A stretch of DNA of 64,000 nucleotides from Chitinophagaceae bacterium (GCA_004322015.1 SCQT01000050.1:1-64000); one strand, 5' to 3'. Counted from the first letter of the stretch, positions 52,273 through 62,632 are shown. A program made the numbers and translations. Notes: a model not told the origin generated them from the letters alone.

Positions 52273-53379
52273 ATGAATTTCAATCAATTTACCCTTGGGG
52301 TGGAAGAAGAATACATGGTCATGGACCCTGAAACGTTAGAGCTGAAATCCCATGAACAAAAGATAGTAGAGCTGGCCCATATGATACTGAAAGACAAGGT
52401 GAAAGCAGAAATGCACCAGGCTGTGGTAGAAGTAGGGACAGAGATTTGTAAAAATATAGGAGAAGCGCGGGAGGATGTAAGATTATTAAGAAAATCTATT
52501 TCCGCTATAGCCCGCAATCTGGGCTTTGTTATCGGAGCATCCGGCACACATCCTTTTTCACGATGGGAAGCACAATTGATCACGGATCATCCGCGCTATT
52601 TTGAAATTGTGAACGAAATGCAGGATGCAGCACGCTCAAATCTCATTTTCGGTTTACACGTGCATGTGGGAATGGAAAACCGTGAAATGGCTTTACATAT
52701 TGCCAATTCATCCCGTTATTTTCTCCCGCACGTATTTGCACTTTCCACTAATTCACCCTTTTGGGAAGGGAGGAATACAGGCTTTAAATCGTTCAGGACT
52801 AAAGTCTTTGATAAATTTCCCCGTACCGGAATACCCGATTATTTTGCAACTATTGATGAATATGACAGGTATATTAATCTCTTAGTTAAAACGAATTGTA
52901 TTGACAATGCGAAGAAAGTCTGGTGGGATTTGCGCGTGCATCCATTTTTCAATACCGTAGAATTCCGCATTTGCGATGTGCTGATGACCCTGGATGAGAC
53001 CATTGCCATTACGGCTTTATTTCAGGCAATCTGCGCCAAGTTATACAAGCTCAGAACAAAAAACCTGAATTTCATTATTTATAAAAGACAATTAGTCAAT
53101 GAAAATAAGTGGCGGGCATCCCGTTACGGCTTAGACGGGAACATGATTGATTTCGGAAAAGAATGTGAAGTAAACACCCGGGTATTGATTTATGAATTAC
53201 TCGATTTTATTGATGATGTGGTAGATGACCTGGGAAGCCGTCATGAGATTCGTTATATTGAAAGAATGTTGCAGCATGGAACCGGAGCCGACAGGCAAAT
53301 ATCCATATATGAAAATACCCAACAGATCAGAGAGGTAGTGAATTATGTGAACAGTGAATTTTTAACGGGCGTGGACTAA
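52273..53379 (+). CDS. Carboxylate-amine ligase, GCS2/YbdK family
   Basis: 368 residues starting MNFNQFTLGVEEEYMVMDP, the GVEEE-type N-terminus of the GCS2 family (glutamine-synthetase-like fold). Other hallmarks: EVGTEIC, IGASGTHPFSRW, the metal/substrate HVHVGM and WDLRVHPFFNTVEFRICDV. The family has weak glutamate-cysteine ligase activity in E. coli YbdK, but the natural product is unknown. Co-directional with the esterase and ATP-grasp genes, last of the trio. Confidence 0.92.
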   Translation: MNFNQFTLGVEEEYMVMDPETLELKSHEQKIVELAHMILKDKVKAEMHQAVVEVGTEICKNIGEAREDVRLLRKSISAIARNLGFVIGASGTHPFSRWEAQLITDHPRYFEIVNEMQDAARSNLIFGLHVHVGMENREMALHIANSSRYFLPHVFALSTNSPFWEGRNTGFKSFRTKVFDKFPRTGIPDYFATIDEYDRYINLLVKTNCIDNAKKVWWDLRVHPFFNTVEFRICDVLMTLDETIAITALFQAICAKLYKLRTKNLNFIIYKRQLVNENKWRASRYGLDGNMIDFGKECEVNTRVLIYELLDFIDDVVDDLGSRHEIRYIERMLQHGTGADRQISIYENTQQIREVVNYVNSEFLTGVD

Positions 53380-53441
53380 CCCGATTTTCTTACATAACGA
53401 TCCACAGGTAAGAAAAATTCCCGGAACATACCCTGGCAGCG

Positions 53442-53852
53442 CTAATGGGGAAGTTTATCCCTTAAGGCTGAATAAACCCAGGTCCCGGCCAGTGCACTCA
53501 ATAGTGTTACTATAATTACACTGAATCCAGAACCGATCTGTGCAAATAACGGGCCTGGGCAGGCACCTGTTAATGCCCAACCCAATCCGAAAATAAATCC
53601 ACCGATGATATATCCTTTATGAAATTTTTTCGCCGGAATACAGATAGCTTCTCCATGAATGGTCGGGACATGCAGCTTTTTAATGAGCAGCACAGAAATG
53701 ATTCCAACCGGAATAGCAGTCATAAAAATACCATACATCTGAAATCCCTGAAAGTGAAACATTTCCTGTATACGGAACCATGAGATTGCTTCACTTTTTG
53801 TCAGAATAATTCCGAATAAAGTTCCGAATACCAGATATTTTATATTTCTCAT
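53442..53852 (-). CDS. YeeE/YedE C-terminal half-transporter (DUF6691-type)
   Basis: 136 residues with four membrane segments and GWALTGACPGPLFAQIGSG, the half of YeeE that carries the conserved Cys in GACPGP. In many bacteria YeeE is one gene, but here it is split in two. Function: thiosulfate or other small sulfur-compound uptake. It lies 7 bases after the other half (53860-54432). Confidence 0.88.
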   Translation of the reverse strand: MRNIKYLVFGTLFGIILTKSEAISWFRIQEMFHFQGFQMYGIFMTAIPVGIISVLLIKKLHVPTIHGEAICIPAKKFHKGYIIGGFIFGLGWALTGACPGPLFAQIGSGFSVIIVTLLSALAGTWVYSALRDKLPH

Positions 53853-53859
53853 CTTGTAA

Positions 53860-54432
53860 CTAAAGCTTTAATACATAAGGAAGTATGAAATAAGAGCATA
53901 TAATACCGCCTGCAAAAAAAGATATTACAGCTACCAACGACGGCCATTGCAGATTAGACAGCCCCATAATACCATGCCCGGACGTACAGCCGCCGGCATA
54001 ACGGGTTCCGAAACCCACCATAAAACCACCTACTATCATTAAAATAATACCTTTCAGGCTGAGTACGGCATGCCAGTTGAATAGATTATCCGGCAGCAGG
54101 CCGCTTTTTGTATTCACACCCATTTGGTGCAACAAATACACTGTATTAGACGAAATATCCACCGGTAAAGGATTGGCAAACACATCCCCTGCTATGATGC
54201 CGCCTATCAGGATGCCGGCCACAAAAAATAAGTTCCAGCTCTCTTTTTTCCAGTCGTAATGTAAAAAATTGATATTGGCAGGAACGCAGGCGGCGCAGAT
54301 ATGTTTCAGCGAAGAGGATACTCCTAAACGTTTATTTCCCGCTACCAGCAGCGCGGGCACTGTCAGCCCGATCAGGGGGCCCCCTATATACCAGGGCCAC
54401 GGTTTCCGCAGAAATTCAATTAACAGAACCAT
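53860..54432 (-). CDS. YeeE/YedE N-terminal half-transporter
   Basis: 190 residues with five membrane segments and the signature [22 protein letters not shown], including the conserved Cys, at about 145-166. A further [11 protein letters not shown] motif holds two cysteines. Pairs with DUF6691 to make the full inner-membrane sulfur-compound channel. A promoter element lies 30 bases upstream. Confidence 0.9.
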   Translation of the reverse strand: MVLLIEFLRKPWPWYIGGPLIGLTVPALLVAGNKRLGVSSSLKHICAACVPANINFLHYDWKKESWNLFFVAGILIGGIIAGDVFANPLPVDISSNTVYLLHQMGVNTKSGLLPDNLFNWHAVLSLKGIILMIVGGFMVGFGTRYAGGCTSGHGIMGLSNLQWPSLVAVISFFAGGIICSYFILPYVLKL

Positions 54433-54461
54433 TTTCTTAAGATTTTAAAAGAATAGAATTG

Positions 54462-54469
54462 CAAAGGTA
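54462..54469 (-). promoter_or_regulatory. -7 promoter element for the YeeE pair (TACCTTTG on the minus strand)
   Basis: CAAAGGTA on the plus strand matches TAnnTTTG. Leader about 25 bases. Confidence 0.5.
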
Positions 54470-54736
54470 TGTTATCCTATAGAATTAATATACTATTGTT
54501 AATATTTTTATAACTCCCTGTAATTTTAACAGTCTTTTATCATCCAATCGGAAAGAAAAGCAGAAAATCAGTAACTTAGATGACAATTTAACAGGCAGAA
54601 TAAACAGGATTGTTATTTGTGATGATATGAACGTTCCTTACACAAATCAATGAGGTAAAACAATAAAAGAGTAGAGTGATTACTATGCTTAGTTTGATTG
54701 AATTACTTATGAAAAAATTTATTTTAATCAGAAGAT
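54470..54736. other. Intergenic region between the YeeE pair and clpB
   Basis: About 300 bases without a gene between the two divergent genes. AT-rich. The 12-mer GATATGAACGTT at 54624-54635 recurs exactly at 54734-54745, across the clpB start codon. No CIRCE (TTAGCACTC) heat-shock box or TAnnTTTG promoter element is visible, so I cannot name the clpB promoter. Confidence 0.5.
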
Positions 54737-57382
54737 ATGAACGTTAATAATTTCACGATCAAAGCACAGGAAACGCTGCAACATGCGCAGCAACTTGCAT
54801 TCGATGCCGGTAACCAAAGTATTGAAACGGGACACTTATTGAAAGCATTGCTGGCCGACAATGAGGATATTGTTGATTTCCTGTTGAAAAAAAATAATGT
54901 CAATACTAATTTCTTAAACGCCAAGCTGGATGAGCAGCTCCAAAAATATCCCAAGGTGTCCGGAGAAGGGGGGCAATTCATGAGCCGGGACGCTAATAAT
55001 GTGTTGTTGCGTGCGAGTTCAAATATTAAAGATTTTAAGGATGAATTTGTGAGCGTGGAGCATTTGCTGCTGGCGCTATTGGATGGGAGTGATGATATGG
55101 CAAAGCTTTTGAAAGATGTGGGCCTGACCACAAAAGGGCTTCGAGCCGCCATCCTGGATCTCCGGAAGGGCTCCACTGTCAATACGCAAAGTGGAGATGC
55201 TCAATATAATGCATTGCAAAAATACGCCCGGAACCTGAATGAATTGGCGTCAGCGGGTAAATTAGACCCTGTTATCGGAAGGGATGAAGAGATCAGGCGT
55301 ACACTGCATATATTGTCCCGCCGCACAAAAAACAATCCTATTTTGGTGGGTGAACCCGGTGTGGGTAAAACAGCCATTGTGGAAGGCCTGGCTCATCGTA
55401 TCATTAGCGGTGATGTCCCTGAAAATCTAAAAACAAAAATAATTTACGGCCTGGACATGGGCGCTTTAATGGCCGGAGCCAAGTATCGCGGAGAATTTGA
55501 AGAAAGGCTGAAAGCGGTGATTAAAGAGGTAACCACCAGTGACGGCCAGATCATATTATTTATTGATGAAATTCACACCTTAGTCGGAGCTGGCGCCATG
55601 GAAGGCGCCATGGATGCAGCCAATATTCTTAAACCAGCGCTGGCCCGCGGTGAATTAAGAGCTATTGGAGCAACCACTTTAAATGAATATCAAAAATATT
55701 TTGAAAAAGATAAGGCTCTGGAACGCCGTTTTCAGAAAGTGATGATAGATGAGCCCGATGTAGAAGATGCTATTTCCATTTTGAGAGGATTAAAAGAACG
55801 TTATGAAACGCATCACCATGTAAGGATTAAAGACGAAGCTATTGTGGCTGCCGTGGAACTTTCACACCGCTATATTACAGACCGTTTTTTACCGGACAAA
55901 GCCATTGACCTTATTGATGAAAGCGCTGCAAAGCTTCGTTTGGAAATGAACTCCATGCCCGAAGAATTAGATGAATTAGAACGCAGGATCCGCCAGTTGG
56001 AAATAGAGCGTGAAGCGATAAAACGAGAAAACGATGAAGGAAAATTAAATGATCTGAATAAAGAAATTGCCAATTTGGATGAAGAAAGAAAATCTTTCCG
56101 TGCCAAATGGCAGCAGGAAAAAGAGTTGGTGGACAGGGTTCAGAATGCCAAATCATCCATTGAAAATCTCAAGCATGAAGCAGAACAAGCCGAGCGGAAC
56201 GGCGATTATGGTAAAGTGGCCGAAATACGGTACGGGAAGATCAAGGAAGAAGAAAACAAGGTAGCAAAATATACCAACGAATTGAATGACTTATCCGCCA
56301 ATACCAAACGTCTCTTAAAAGAAGAAGTGGACGCGGAGGATATTGCCGAAAATGTATCCAGAGCAACAGGTATCCCCGTGGCAAGCATGTTACAAACGGA
56401 GAAGGAAAAACTACTGAATTTGGAAGAACATTTGCACGAACGTGTGGTAGGTCAGGATGAAGCCATAGAAGCAGTGGCGGATGCCATTCGTCGCAGCCGG
56501 TCCGGGTTACAGGATCCAAACAGGCCCATTGGCTCATTCATCTTTTTGGGTTCTACCGGAGTTGGGAAAACAGAACTTGCCAAGGCGCTTGCAGAATTCC
56601 TCTTTGACGATGAAAGCATGATGACGCGGATAGATATGAGTGAATATCAGGAAAAGCATACGGTAAGCCGCCTGATCGGTGCACCTCCGGGTTATGTAGG
56701 TTATGATGAAGGAGGCCAATTAACCGAAGCTGTTCGTCGCAAACCTTATTCCGTAGTACTTTTAGACGAAATAGAAAAAGCAAATCCGGATGTATGGAAT
56801 GTTTTATTGCAGATGCTGGATGATGGGAGACTGACCGATAATAAGGGAAGGGTTGTCAATTTCAAAAATACCATCATCATCATGACGAGTAACTTAGGCA
56901 GTAATATTATCCAGGAGAATTTCGAAAAGGTCAACAAAAAGAACAGGGAAGAAATAGTAGAGTCCACCAAAGCGCAGGTAGTAAATCTATTACGTCAAAC
57001 GATCCGGCCCGAGTTTTTAAACCGCATTGATGAAATCATCATGTTCCAGCCTTTATTGAAAGAGGATATCAAACATATCATCCACATTCAACTGAATCGT
57101 CTGAAAAAGATGATGGCAGAAAATGACATGGATCTGCAGTTTACGGAATATGCGTTGGATTATCTTGCCGAGCAGGGTTTTGATTTGCAGTTTGGTGCGC
57201 GCCCTTTGAAGCGGGTTATTCAAAAACAAATCGTGAACTTACTCAGCAAAAAAATTATTGCGGGGGAAATAGACAAATCCAAGCCGGTACTGGTAGATGT
57301 ATTTGATGGAATAGTGGTAATAAGGAATGAGGCCGATACAGTAGGAAAAACGGCTAAAACAAAAAAGGAAGAAAAGGTCTGA
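54737..57382 (+). CDS. clpB: ATP-dependent disaggregase ClpB
   Basis: 881 residues with the full ClpB order: Clp N-domain (1-145), AAA+ NBD1 with [10 protein letters not shown], the coiled-coil middle domain (about 405-530) rich in Glu/Lys, NBD2 with [10 protein letters not shown] and the pore-loop [10 protein letters not shown], and a C-terminal domain ending [12 protein letters not shown]. It extracts proteins from aggregates with DnaK; heat-shock regulated in most bacteria. No ClpP-binding IGF loop, unlike ClpA/ClpX. Confidence 0.97.
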   Translation: MNVNNFTIKAQETLQHAQQLAFDAGNQSIETGHLLKALLADNEDIVDFLLKKNNVNTNFLNAKLDEQLQKYPKVSGEGGQFMSRDANNVLLRASSNIKDFKDEFVSVEHLLLALLDGSDDMAKLLKDVGLTTKGLRAAILDLRKGSTVNTQSGDAQYNALQKYARNLNELASAGKLDPVIGRDEEIRRTLHILSRRTKNNPILVGEPGVGKTAIVEGLAHRIISGDVPENLKTKIIYGLDMGALMAGAKYRGEFEERLKAVIKEVTTSDGQIILFIDEIHTLVGAGAMEGAMDAANILKPALARGELRAIGATTLNEYQKYFEKDKALERRFQKVMIDEPDVEDAISILRGLKERYETHHHVRIKDEAIVAAVELSHRYITDRFLPDKAIDLIDESAAKLRLEMNSMPEELDELERRIRQLEIEREAIKRENDEGKLNDLNKEIANLDEERKSFRAKWQQEKELVDRVQNAKSSIENLKHEAEQAERNGDYGKVAEIRYGKIKEEENKVAKYTNELNDLSANTKRLLKEEVDAEDIAENVSRATGIPVASMLQTEKEKLLNLEEHLHERVVGQDEAIEAVADAIRRSRSGLQDPNRPIGSFIFLGSTGVGKTELAKALAEFLFDDESMMTRIDMSEYQEKHTVSRLIGAPPGYVGYDEGGQLTEAVRRKPYSVVLLDEIEKANPDVWNVLLQMLDDGRLTDNKGRVVNFKNTIIIMTSNLGSNIIQENFEKVNKKNREEIVESTKAQVVNLLRQTIRPEFLNRIDEIIMFQPLLKEDIKHIIHIQLNRLKKMMAENDMDLQFTEYALDYLAEQGFDLQFGARPLKRVIQKQIVNLLSKKIIAGEIDKSKPVLVDVFDGIVVIRNEADTVGKTAKTKKEEKV

Positions 57383-57401
57383 GATATTTTCAAAACGATG
57401 A

Positions 57402-57436
57402 GTGGCATGCGTCCATTACTACAGGATGCATGCCGC
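57402..57436 (+). terminator. Hairpin after clpB, possible terminator
   Basis: GGCATGCGTCC (57404-57414) pairs with GGATGCATGCC (57424-57434), 11 bp with one G-U pair, about 20 bases after the clpB stop. No T-run follows, so termination is likely but not certain. Confidence 0.55.
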
Positions 57437-57511
57437 TGTTATTAAGAACAGTATCGAGCCGGTCATAAGAGAACTGACGAAAGAGTCCTTCCGGTTTTTA
57501 TTTTTTCCTGT

Positions 57512-57519
57512 AAGTTTGC
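57512..57519 (+). promoter_or_regulatory. -7 promoter element for the ureohydrolase gene (TAAGTTTG)
   Basis: Matches TAnnTTTG, 18 bases before the start codon. Confidence 0.5.
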
Positions 57520-57537
57520 AGCCAATAAATTAGCAAT

Positions 57538-58668
57538 ATGTCCGATTATCAGCATCTGCAGGATTTTATGGAACCCATCATCATGAATGACTTTTTTGGG
57601 GATATCTCTTTTAATGAAAATCAGTTCGGCTATTTTTTAAATCAAGCGGAGAATATAAATAAGGCAGAGGATGATGAAATCGTACTCATAGGTATAAAGG
57701 AGCAGCGGGGAGATGGGTTTCCTTTACCAACTGCGTCACCTGATACGATCAGGAAACAGTTATACCCGATGTACCACTGGCATAACGATATCAGAGTTAC
57801 TGATCTGGGCAATATAAAGTGTGGCCTTTCTTTAAAAGATTCAAAGGCTGCCCTGAAAACAGTAATAGCCGGATTATTAAAAATGAGAAAGGTCGTAGTC
57901 ATTCTGGGAGGGTCTCATGATCTTACGCTTTCTCAATATGATGCCTATGCTTCTAAAGAAAGAATCATAGAAGCTACTGTAATAGATGCTTTAATAGATT
58001 TACATGAAGAAGACGGTCTCCCTTCTCACCATTTTCTTATGGAGATGCTGACCACACAACCCAATTTTCTCCGTCATTATAATCATGTAGGTTTCCAAAG
58101 TTATTTTATTCATCCACGTATGCTGGAAACTCTGGATAAGTTGCGTTTTGACTGTTATCGCCTGGGAATGGCACGTGAAAACATAGAAGATATGGAGCCC
58201 GTTATCAGGCATTCAGATATGATGAGTTTGGATATGTGCGCCTTGCAGGCATCTGCTGCGCCTGCCTGCCGCGTATCTCCCAATGGTTTTACGGGAGAAG
58301 AAGCCTGCACCCTGATGCGATTTGCCGGTATGAGCGAGCGGTTATCTTCCATAGGGATTTACGGTTATCGCGCAGAAACAGACCGTGATGATCTTACAGC
58401 CATTCAGGCTGCACAAATGGTTTGGTATTTTATTGACGGATTTGCATTCCGTAAACGTGAAGCTGATCTAAAAGAGAAAGATGCATTCATTGAATTTCAT
58501 GTCTCTTTTTCTGACCTGCAAACTTCTTTTCTGAAAAGTAAGCGCACCGGACGCTGGTGGATGCAATTACCTGATGAGAAATATATTCCCTGTTCCTATA
58601 AAGATTATCTCACTGCCGGCAAAAATGAAATTCCCGAACGATGGCTGAGGGCCCAGGAAAGGCTTTAA
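57538..58668 (+). CDS. Arginase/formimidoylglutamase-fold protein with degenerate metal site
   Basis: 376 residues with the ureohydrolase fold: ILGGSHDLT keeps the first metal His, but the second motif reads DALIDL, where active enzymes have DAHxD (His to Leu), and the last SLDMCAL, where they have SxDxD (second Asp to Cys). Two of six manganese ligands are thus missing. The NGFTGEEACTLMRFAG region is shared with the Bacteroidota-specific branch annotated as formimidoylglutamase. Probably not an ordinary Mn2+ ureohydrolase; true role unknown. Single gene. Confidence 0.85.
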   Translation: MSDYQHLQDFMEPIIMNDFFGDISFNENQFGYFLNQAENINKAEDDEIVLIGIKEQRGDGFPLPTASPDTIRKQLYPMYHWHNDIRVTDLGNIKCGLSLKDSKAALKTVIAGLLKMRKVVVILGGSHDLTLSQYDAYASKERIIEATVIDALIDLHEEDGLPSHHFLMEMLTTQPNFLRHYNHVGFQSYFIHPRMLETLDKLRFDCYRLGMARENIEDMEPVIRHSDMMSLDMCALQASAAPACRVSPNGFTGEEACTLMRFAGMSERLSSIGIYGYRAETDRDDLTAIQAAQMVWYFIDGFAFRKREADLKEKDAFIEFHVSFSDLQTSFLKSKRTGRWWMQLPDEKYIPCSYKDYLTAGKNEIPERWLRAQERL

Positions 58669-58695
58669 TTTGTGAAAAAGCAGCGGGAATCATTT

Positions 58696-61293
58696 TCATG
58701 AGTTATCGCTATCCTTCCCTGATTTCTTATACTTTCTGAAATTATAGGTAATGTACAGGCTAAAATATCTTATGTTTCGCCGATTGTCGCTATATTGAAC
58801 GTAATTACTTGTTTTGTAAAAATTATTTTTTACGGAAGCGCCAAACAAATTGGCAATGCCTAACGAAATATCTAGCCTCCTTTGCATAAAATCCGCCCTG
58901 ACTCTCAGCCCCGATGAAAACCGGGAAGGGCGTCTCCCCTGTGCAAAATAACGGGGTCCTTCATACCTCCCATAAATATTCAATGTGAACATACCTGTCT
59001 GAAATGAGGTCCACATCTTCGCATTGCTGCTGAATCCTGTCACATTTTGAAAATCCTTGCTGACATGAATATCATCGGATTGTAAATGGTAAAGTTCCAT
59101 CCCTCCATCTGCATTGACATTGATATTCCCTTTTAAAGATGGTATATCCTTAAAATAATGAACGCCGGCATTTAATCCTGCATTCTCGCTGATACGGTTG
59201 TGCAGGTTTACATAGGTAGTATTGGAAACGCCGTTTGAATCCACGGTGGTATAGGATGATATCACATCTTTAGAAATATTTTTCCCGAGGTTTAATGCAG
59301 CATACACTGCTTTGTGGTTATATTCATAATGCAGATGATATTCATTGGTAAAAGAAGGCCTTAATGCGGGATTACCTTCCCTGATATTGAGTGGGTCCAG
59401 GCTATTGACATAGGGATTTATCTGATTCCAGTTAGGAGGATCCACATTACGTTTATAGCTCAACGTGACCTGGTGGTCGCCCGCCGAATATTGTATATGC
59501 GCCCCGGGGATAAAATTGTTATATCTATATGTCAACACAGGTACACTGTCATTGACAAGTGTTTTTTGCACGTAAGATTCCATGCCGGGATTAAAGCTGA
59601 CATTAATCTCCTGATCTTTGCCGGGGCTGTAATTCATTCCGATAGCATCGTGTGAAATAAAAGCATAATTATCAGATGAGCTTAGCTGGTAATGGTCACT
59701 TCCGCTTTGCAGGTAATAAGCCATACTTATAGCAACAATCCAACCTAAATGCCGGTCCTTTTTACCCATTAATCCTAAAACGGCATAATTGGAAGAGGTG
59801 GAGAAATAATCGGTGGATAAGGCGTGATTCAGGTACATCTCAGAAGAATGAGCAGAGGTGTCCGAACGGCTTACACTGTTCAGATTGTGACGATGAGAAA
59901 AATTCATACTTCCATTGAGCACATAAAACTTCTCATTGCCAAAAGTGTTTTTGAACTGCATGTTGCTCCGGAAGTCCAGTTGGTTGCCCAGGCCTTCATT
60001 CAGTTGATTTAAGGTATCGCTGCTGATTAAATATTGCCCTACAGACATTGTCCGACTCCGGTGGTCGCCTTGTGAAATCTGCATGGTTGCATGAAGCTCT
60101 TTTCCCTCTTTATCATAATCCTTTAAATAGTCTGCATTCGTATTAATATTATACCCGTTCGAATGGCCTGAACTCTGCTGTTCGAGATGCTGATCCCGCA
60201 TATTTTTAGGATTATTGATGATGCTTGTACCGGAGGAAGAGGATCCATTTTGATTCCAGCCTCCTCTTGCATTCATCCTCAGTCGTTCCTTGTCCGAAAA
60301 CTTAAACTCATAAGAAGCATCCAGATATTGACTGAAACCAAGATTGGTACGATAATTCTTCTGATTGAGCAGCGATGAATCACCATTTCCGAAATAACTC
60401 GTTCTATACAGATAACTGCTATCGGTACTATTGTTAAGATTGTTGAAATAGTTAAGTTTGAATGGATCGAGATTCAGATTTAAACGCGCTCTTCCGGTAA
60501 GTTCATTACGCGAGTTTGCTCCGCCTGTCAATGAGGCACTGTATCCTTTGTAACGTATTTTGCGGGTGATGATATTCAGGTAATAGCGATCTGTAATGCC
60601 TTCTGCAAGAGCTTCGGCAGCATCTTCAGGATCCGGAGGGGTCTTTAAAATCTCGATCCTTTCGATCATAAAAGAAGGCGTATTCTGCAAATAGGTCTGT
60701 ACATCCATGCCTGTCAGTGCAATAGGACGGCTATCCACATAAACACCTACCTTTCCCTGTCCTTTCACCAGGATATTGTTATTTGCATCAAATGTCAGTT
60801 CGGGTGTATATTCTAATACATCCATAGCAGTACCGCCGGTCATAAAATCTTCCGGCACATTGAAAACCGTCGTGTCCTTTTTAAATTCATACATCGGCTC
60901 TTTTTCGGCAACCACCGTCACTCCCTGTAACGTGTTTTTTAGTGAAGGTAGCAAAATCCTTTTCAGTCGGATATGGTCATGTCCCGGGGAAAACCAGACA
61001 GCCAGGGATCTTGGCTGATATCCCAAATAGGATACATTCAATATGACCGAATCGGGGGAAGAAAGAGAAATGTGGAACCTCCCGTTATTATCCGTATAAA
61101 TGCCCGTAACAAAGTCAGAGTCAGGCTGACCGAGAACAGTCACAGACGCGGCCTGTAAAGGTTGATGGGTTACTGAATCTATTACTTCACCCTCTATCTC
61201 CTTTTTGAGAGCTTGCGCGATTGAGTAACAGTCCGTAACCAGCAGAAGGAAAATTATTTGAAAAAGTATATAAAATAAACGTTTTCTCATCAC
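58696..61293 (-). CDS. Outer-membrane beta-barrel receptor with carboxypeptidase-like N-domain
   Basis: 865 residues: signal peptide, carboxypeptidase-like regulatory domain (about 32-115, EGEVIDSVTHQPLQAASVTV), plug-like part (about 120-235, DVLEYTPELTFDANNNILVKGQ, IERIEILKTPP), and a large barrel of the OMP_b-brl_3 type. It resembles TonB-linked receptors, but a classic TonB box is unclear. Substrate unknown. The C-terminus ends in a polar tail (KYKKSGKDSDNS), unusual since most barrels end in an aromatic residue. Confidence 0.85.
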   Translation of the reverse strand: MMRKRLFYILFQIIFLLLVTDCYSIAQALKKEIEGEVIDSVTHQPLQAASVTVLGQPDSDFVTGIYTDNNGRFHISLSSPDSVILNVSYLGYQPRSLAVWFSPGHDHIRLKRILLPSLKNTLQGVTVVAEKEPMYEFKKDTTVFNVPEDFMTGGTAMDVLEYTPELTFDANNNILVKGQGKVGVYVDSRPIALTGMDVQTYLQNTPSFMIERIEILKTPPDPEDAAEALAEGITDRYYLNIITRKIRYKGYSASLTGGANSRNELTGRARLNLNLDPFKLNYFNNLNNSTDSSYLYRTSYFGNGDSSLLNQKNYRTNLGFSQYLDASYEFKFSDKERLRMNARGGWNQNGSSSSGTSIINNPKNMRDQHLEQQSSGHSNGYNINTNADYLKDYDKEGKELHATMQISQGDHRSRTMSVGQYLISSDTLNQLNEGLGNQLDFRSNMQFKNTFGNEKFYVLNGSMNFSHRHNLNSVSRSDTSAHSSEMYLNHALSTDYFSTSSNYAVLGLMGKKDRHLGWIVAISMAYYLQSGSDHYQLSSSDNYAFISHDAIGMNYSPGKDQEINVSFNPGMESYVQKTLVNDSVPVLTYRYNNFIPGAHIQYSAGDHQVTLSYKRNVDPPNWNQINPYVNSLDPLNIREGNPALRPSFTNEYHLHYEYNHKAVYAALNLGKNISKDVISSYTTVDSNGVSNTTYVNLHNRISENAGLNAGVHYFKDIPSLKGNINVNADGGMELYHLQSDDIHVSKDFQNVTGFSSNAKMWTSFQTGMFTLNIYGRYEGPRYFAQGRRPSRFSSGLRVRADFMQRRLDISLGIANLFGASVKNNFYKTSNYVQYSDNRRNIRYFSLYITYNFRKYKKSGKDSDNS

Positions 61294-61534
61294 TGTTTTT
61301 CACCTAAAAAAGCGGGTAAAATAGTATAATTCCCTATAAGCTCTGCTGTAATTTTGATAAGCTGAAAGATAATATGATAAATGGGATCGTAGTGTTAATT
61401 ACTGTTAAGAATATAGGAAATTCCCCTGCTGACAGACAGAGATATCAACCCACACAGCGTGCTGCGGCCACGTTAACAATATAATTAATTAAATTATGTC
61501 CGATCCTTGATAGCTTTTACCCTTGCTTGTCTTC

Positions 61535-62632
61535 TTATCTCACCATTTCCACTACTTTAGTCGGCTCAAGATTCGCATTACGGATAGAGATCTGTCTGGC
61601 TACATTCTGGGCAAATGCTGCAAAGGCAGCTTTCGTAATGTCATCATCACTGACCATCACGGGGACACCTATATCCCCACCTTCACAAATTCCCTGTACC
61701 AAAGGTATTTGTCCAAGGAATGGAACTTCATATTCATCTGCTAATCGCTTCCCTCCTTCTCTTCCAAAGATGTAATATCTGTTTTCCGGCAACTCTTTTG
61801 GAGTGAAATAAGCCATATTTTCAACTATGCCCAACACAGGGACTTTTATGGCGCTCATTTTAAACATGCCGATACCCTTTTTTGCATCAGCTAATGCAAC
61901 CTGCTGTGGGGTTGTCACGATAACCGCTCCGGTTACAGGAATCGTTTGAACCACAGTTAAATGAATATCACCTGTCCCCGGAGGGAGGTCAAGGACTAAA
62001 TAGTCTAATTCATCCCAAAGCACTTCACTGATAAACTGCTTCAAAGCGCTGGTGGCCATAGGTCCGCGCCAAACGAGGGCTTGCTTTTCATCTACCAATA
62101 TCCCGATAGACATCAATTTAATGCCAAACCGTTCCATCGGCACTATCATTCCTTTACCGTTCACCTTAGTCATCATGGGACGTTCCCCCTGTATTCCAAA
62201 CATGATGGGAACGCTGGGGCCATAAATATCCGCATCTAACAAACCCACTTTGGCCCCATCCTGTGAGAGCGCCAACGCCAGGTTGGCAGCCACGGTAGAT
62301 TTACCGACACCACCTTTCCCGCTCGCCACCGCTATAATATTCCTCACATGGGGTAACTGGGCCTTATTATCCCGCCTGTTACTGGTCACACGGGAAGACA
62401 TGGTAATATTTACCTTCACTTCTTTCCCTATAAAATGATGGATGGCATTAATGCTGGCATTCTGGATCATCTCTTTCAACGGACAAGCCGGCGTAGTCAG
62501 TTCCACAGTAAATGTAACGTCATTGTCCCCCCCTTTCACATCTTTCACCATGTGAAGCGTTACAATGTCCTTCCCAAAATCAGGATCAATTACATTGCTC
62601 AATGCATTTAATATCTGCTCTTCAGTAATCAT
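61535..62632 (-). CDS. mrp: Mrp/ApbC-family Fe-S carrier P-loop ATPase
   Basis: N-terminal MIP18/DUF59 domain (about 1-90, with its conserved Cys in TTPACPLK), then the deviant Walker A SGKGGVGKSTVAANLALAL (about 104-122) and DLPPGTGDIHLT. Loads Fe-S clusters on apoproteins. The CxxC cluster site of Mrp/Nbp35 is missing: VENMAYFTPKELPENRYYIF occupies that place. The start is set at ATG 62632 (MITEEQILNAL), because the frame upstream to 62671 runs into the predicted promoter at 62669-62676. Confidence 0.94.
   Translation of the reverse strand: MITEEQILNALSNVIDPDFGKDIVTLHMVKDVKGGDNDVTFTVELTTPACPLKEMIQNASINAIHHFIGKEVKVNITMSSRVTSNRRDNKAQLPHVRNIIAVASGKGGVGKSTVAANLALALSQDGAKVGLLDADIYGPSVPIMFGIQGERPMMTKVNGKGMIVPMERFGIKLMSIGILVDEKQALVWRGPMATSALKQFISEVLWDELDYLVLDLPPGTGDIHLTVVQTIPVTGAVIVTTPQQVALADAKKGIGMFKMSAIKVPVLGIVENMAYFTPKELPENRYYIFGREGGKRLADEYEVPFLGQIPLVQGICEGGDIGVPVMVSDDDITKAAFAAFAQNVARQISIRNANLEPTKVVEMVR

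Noticed and set aside
54470-54736. CIRCE-type heat-shock operator for clpB
   Set aside because: No TTAGCACTC-N9-GAGTGCTAA-like inverted repeat is visible.
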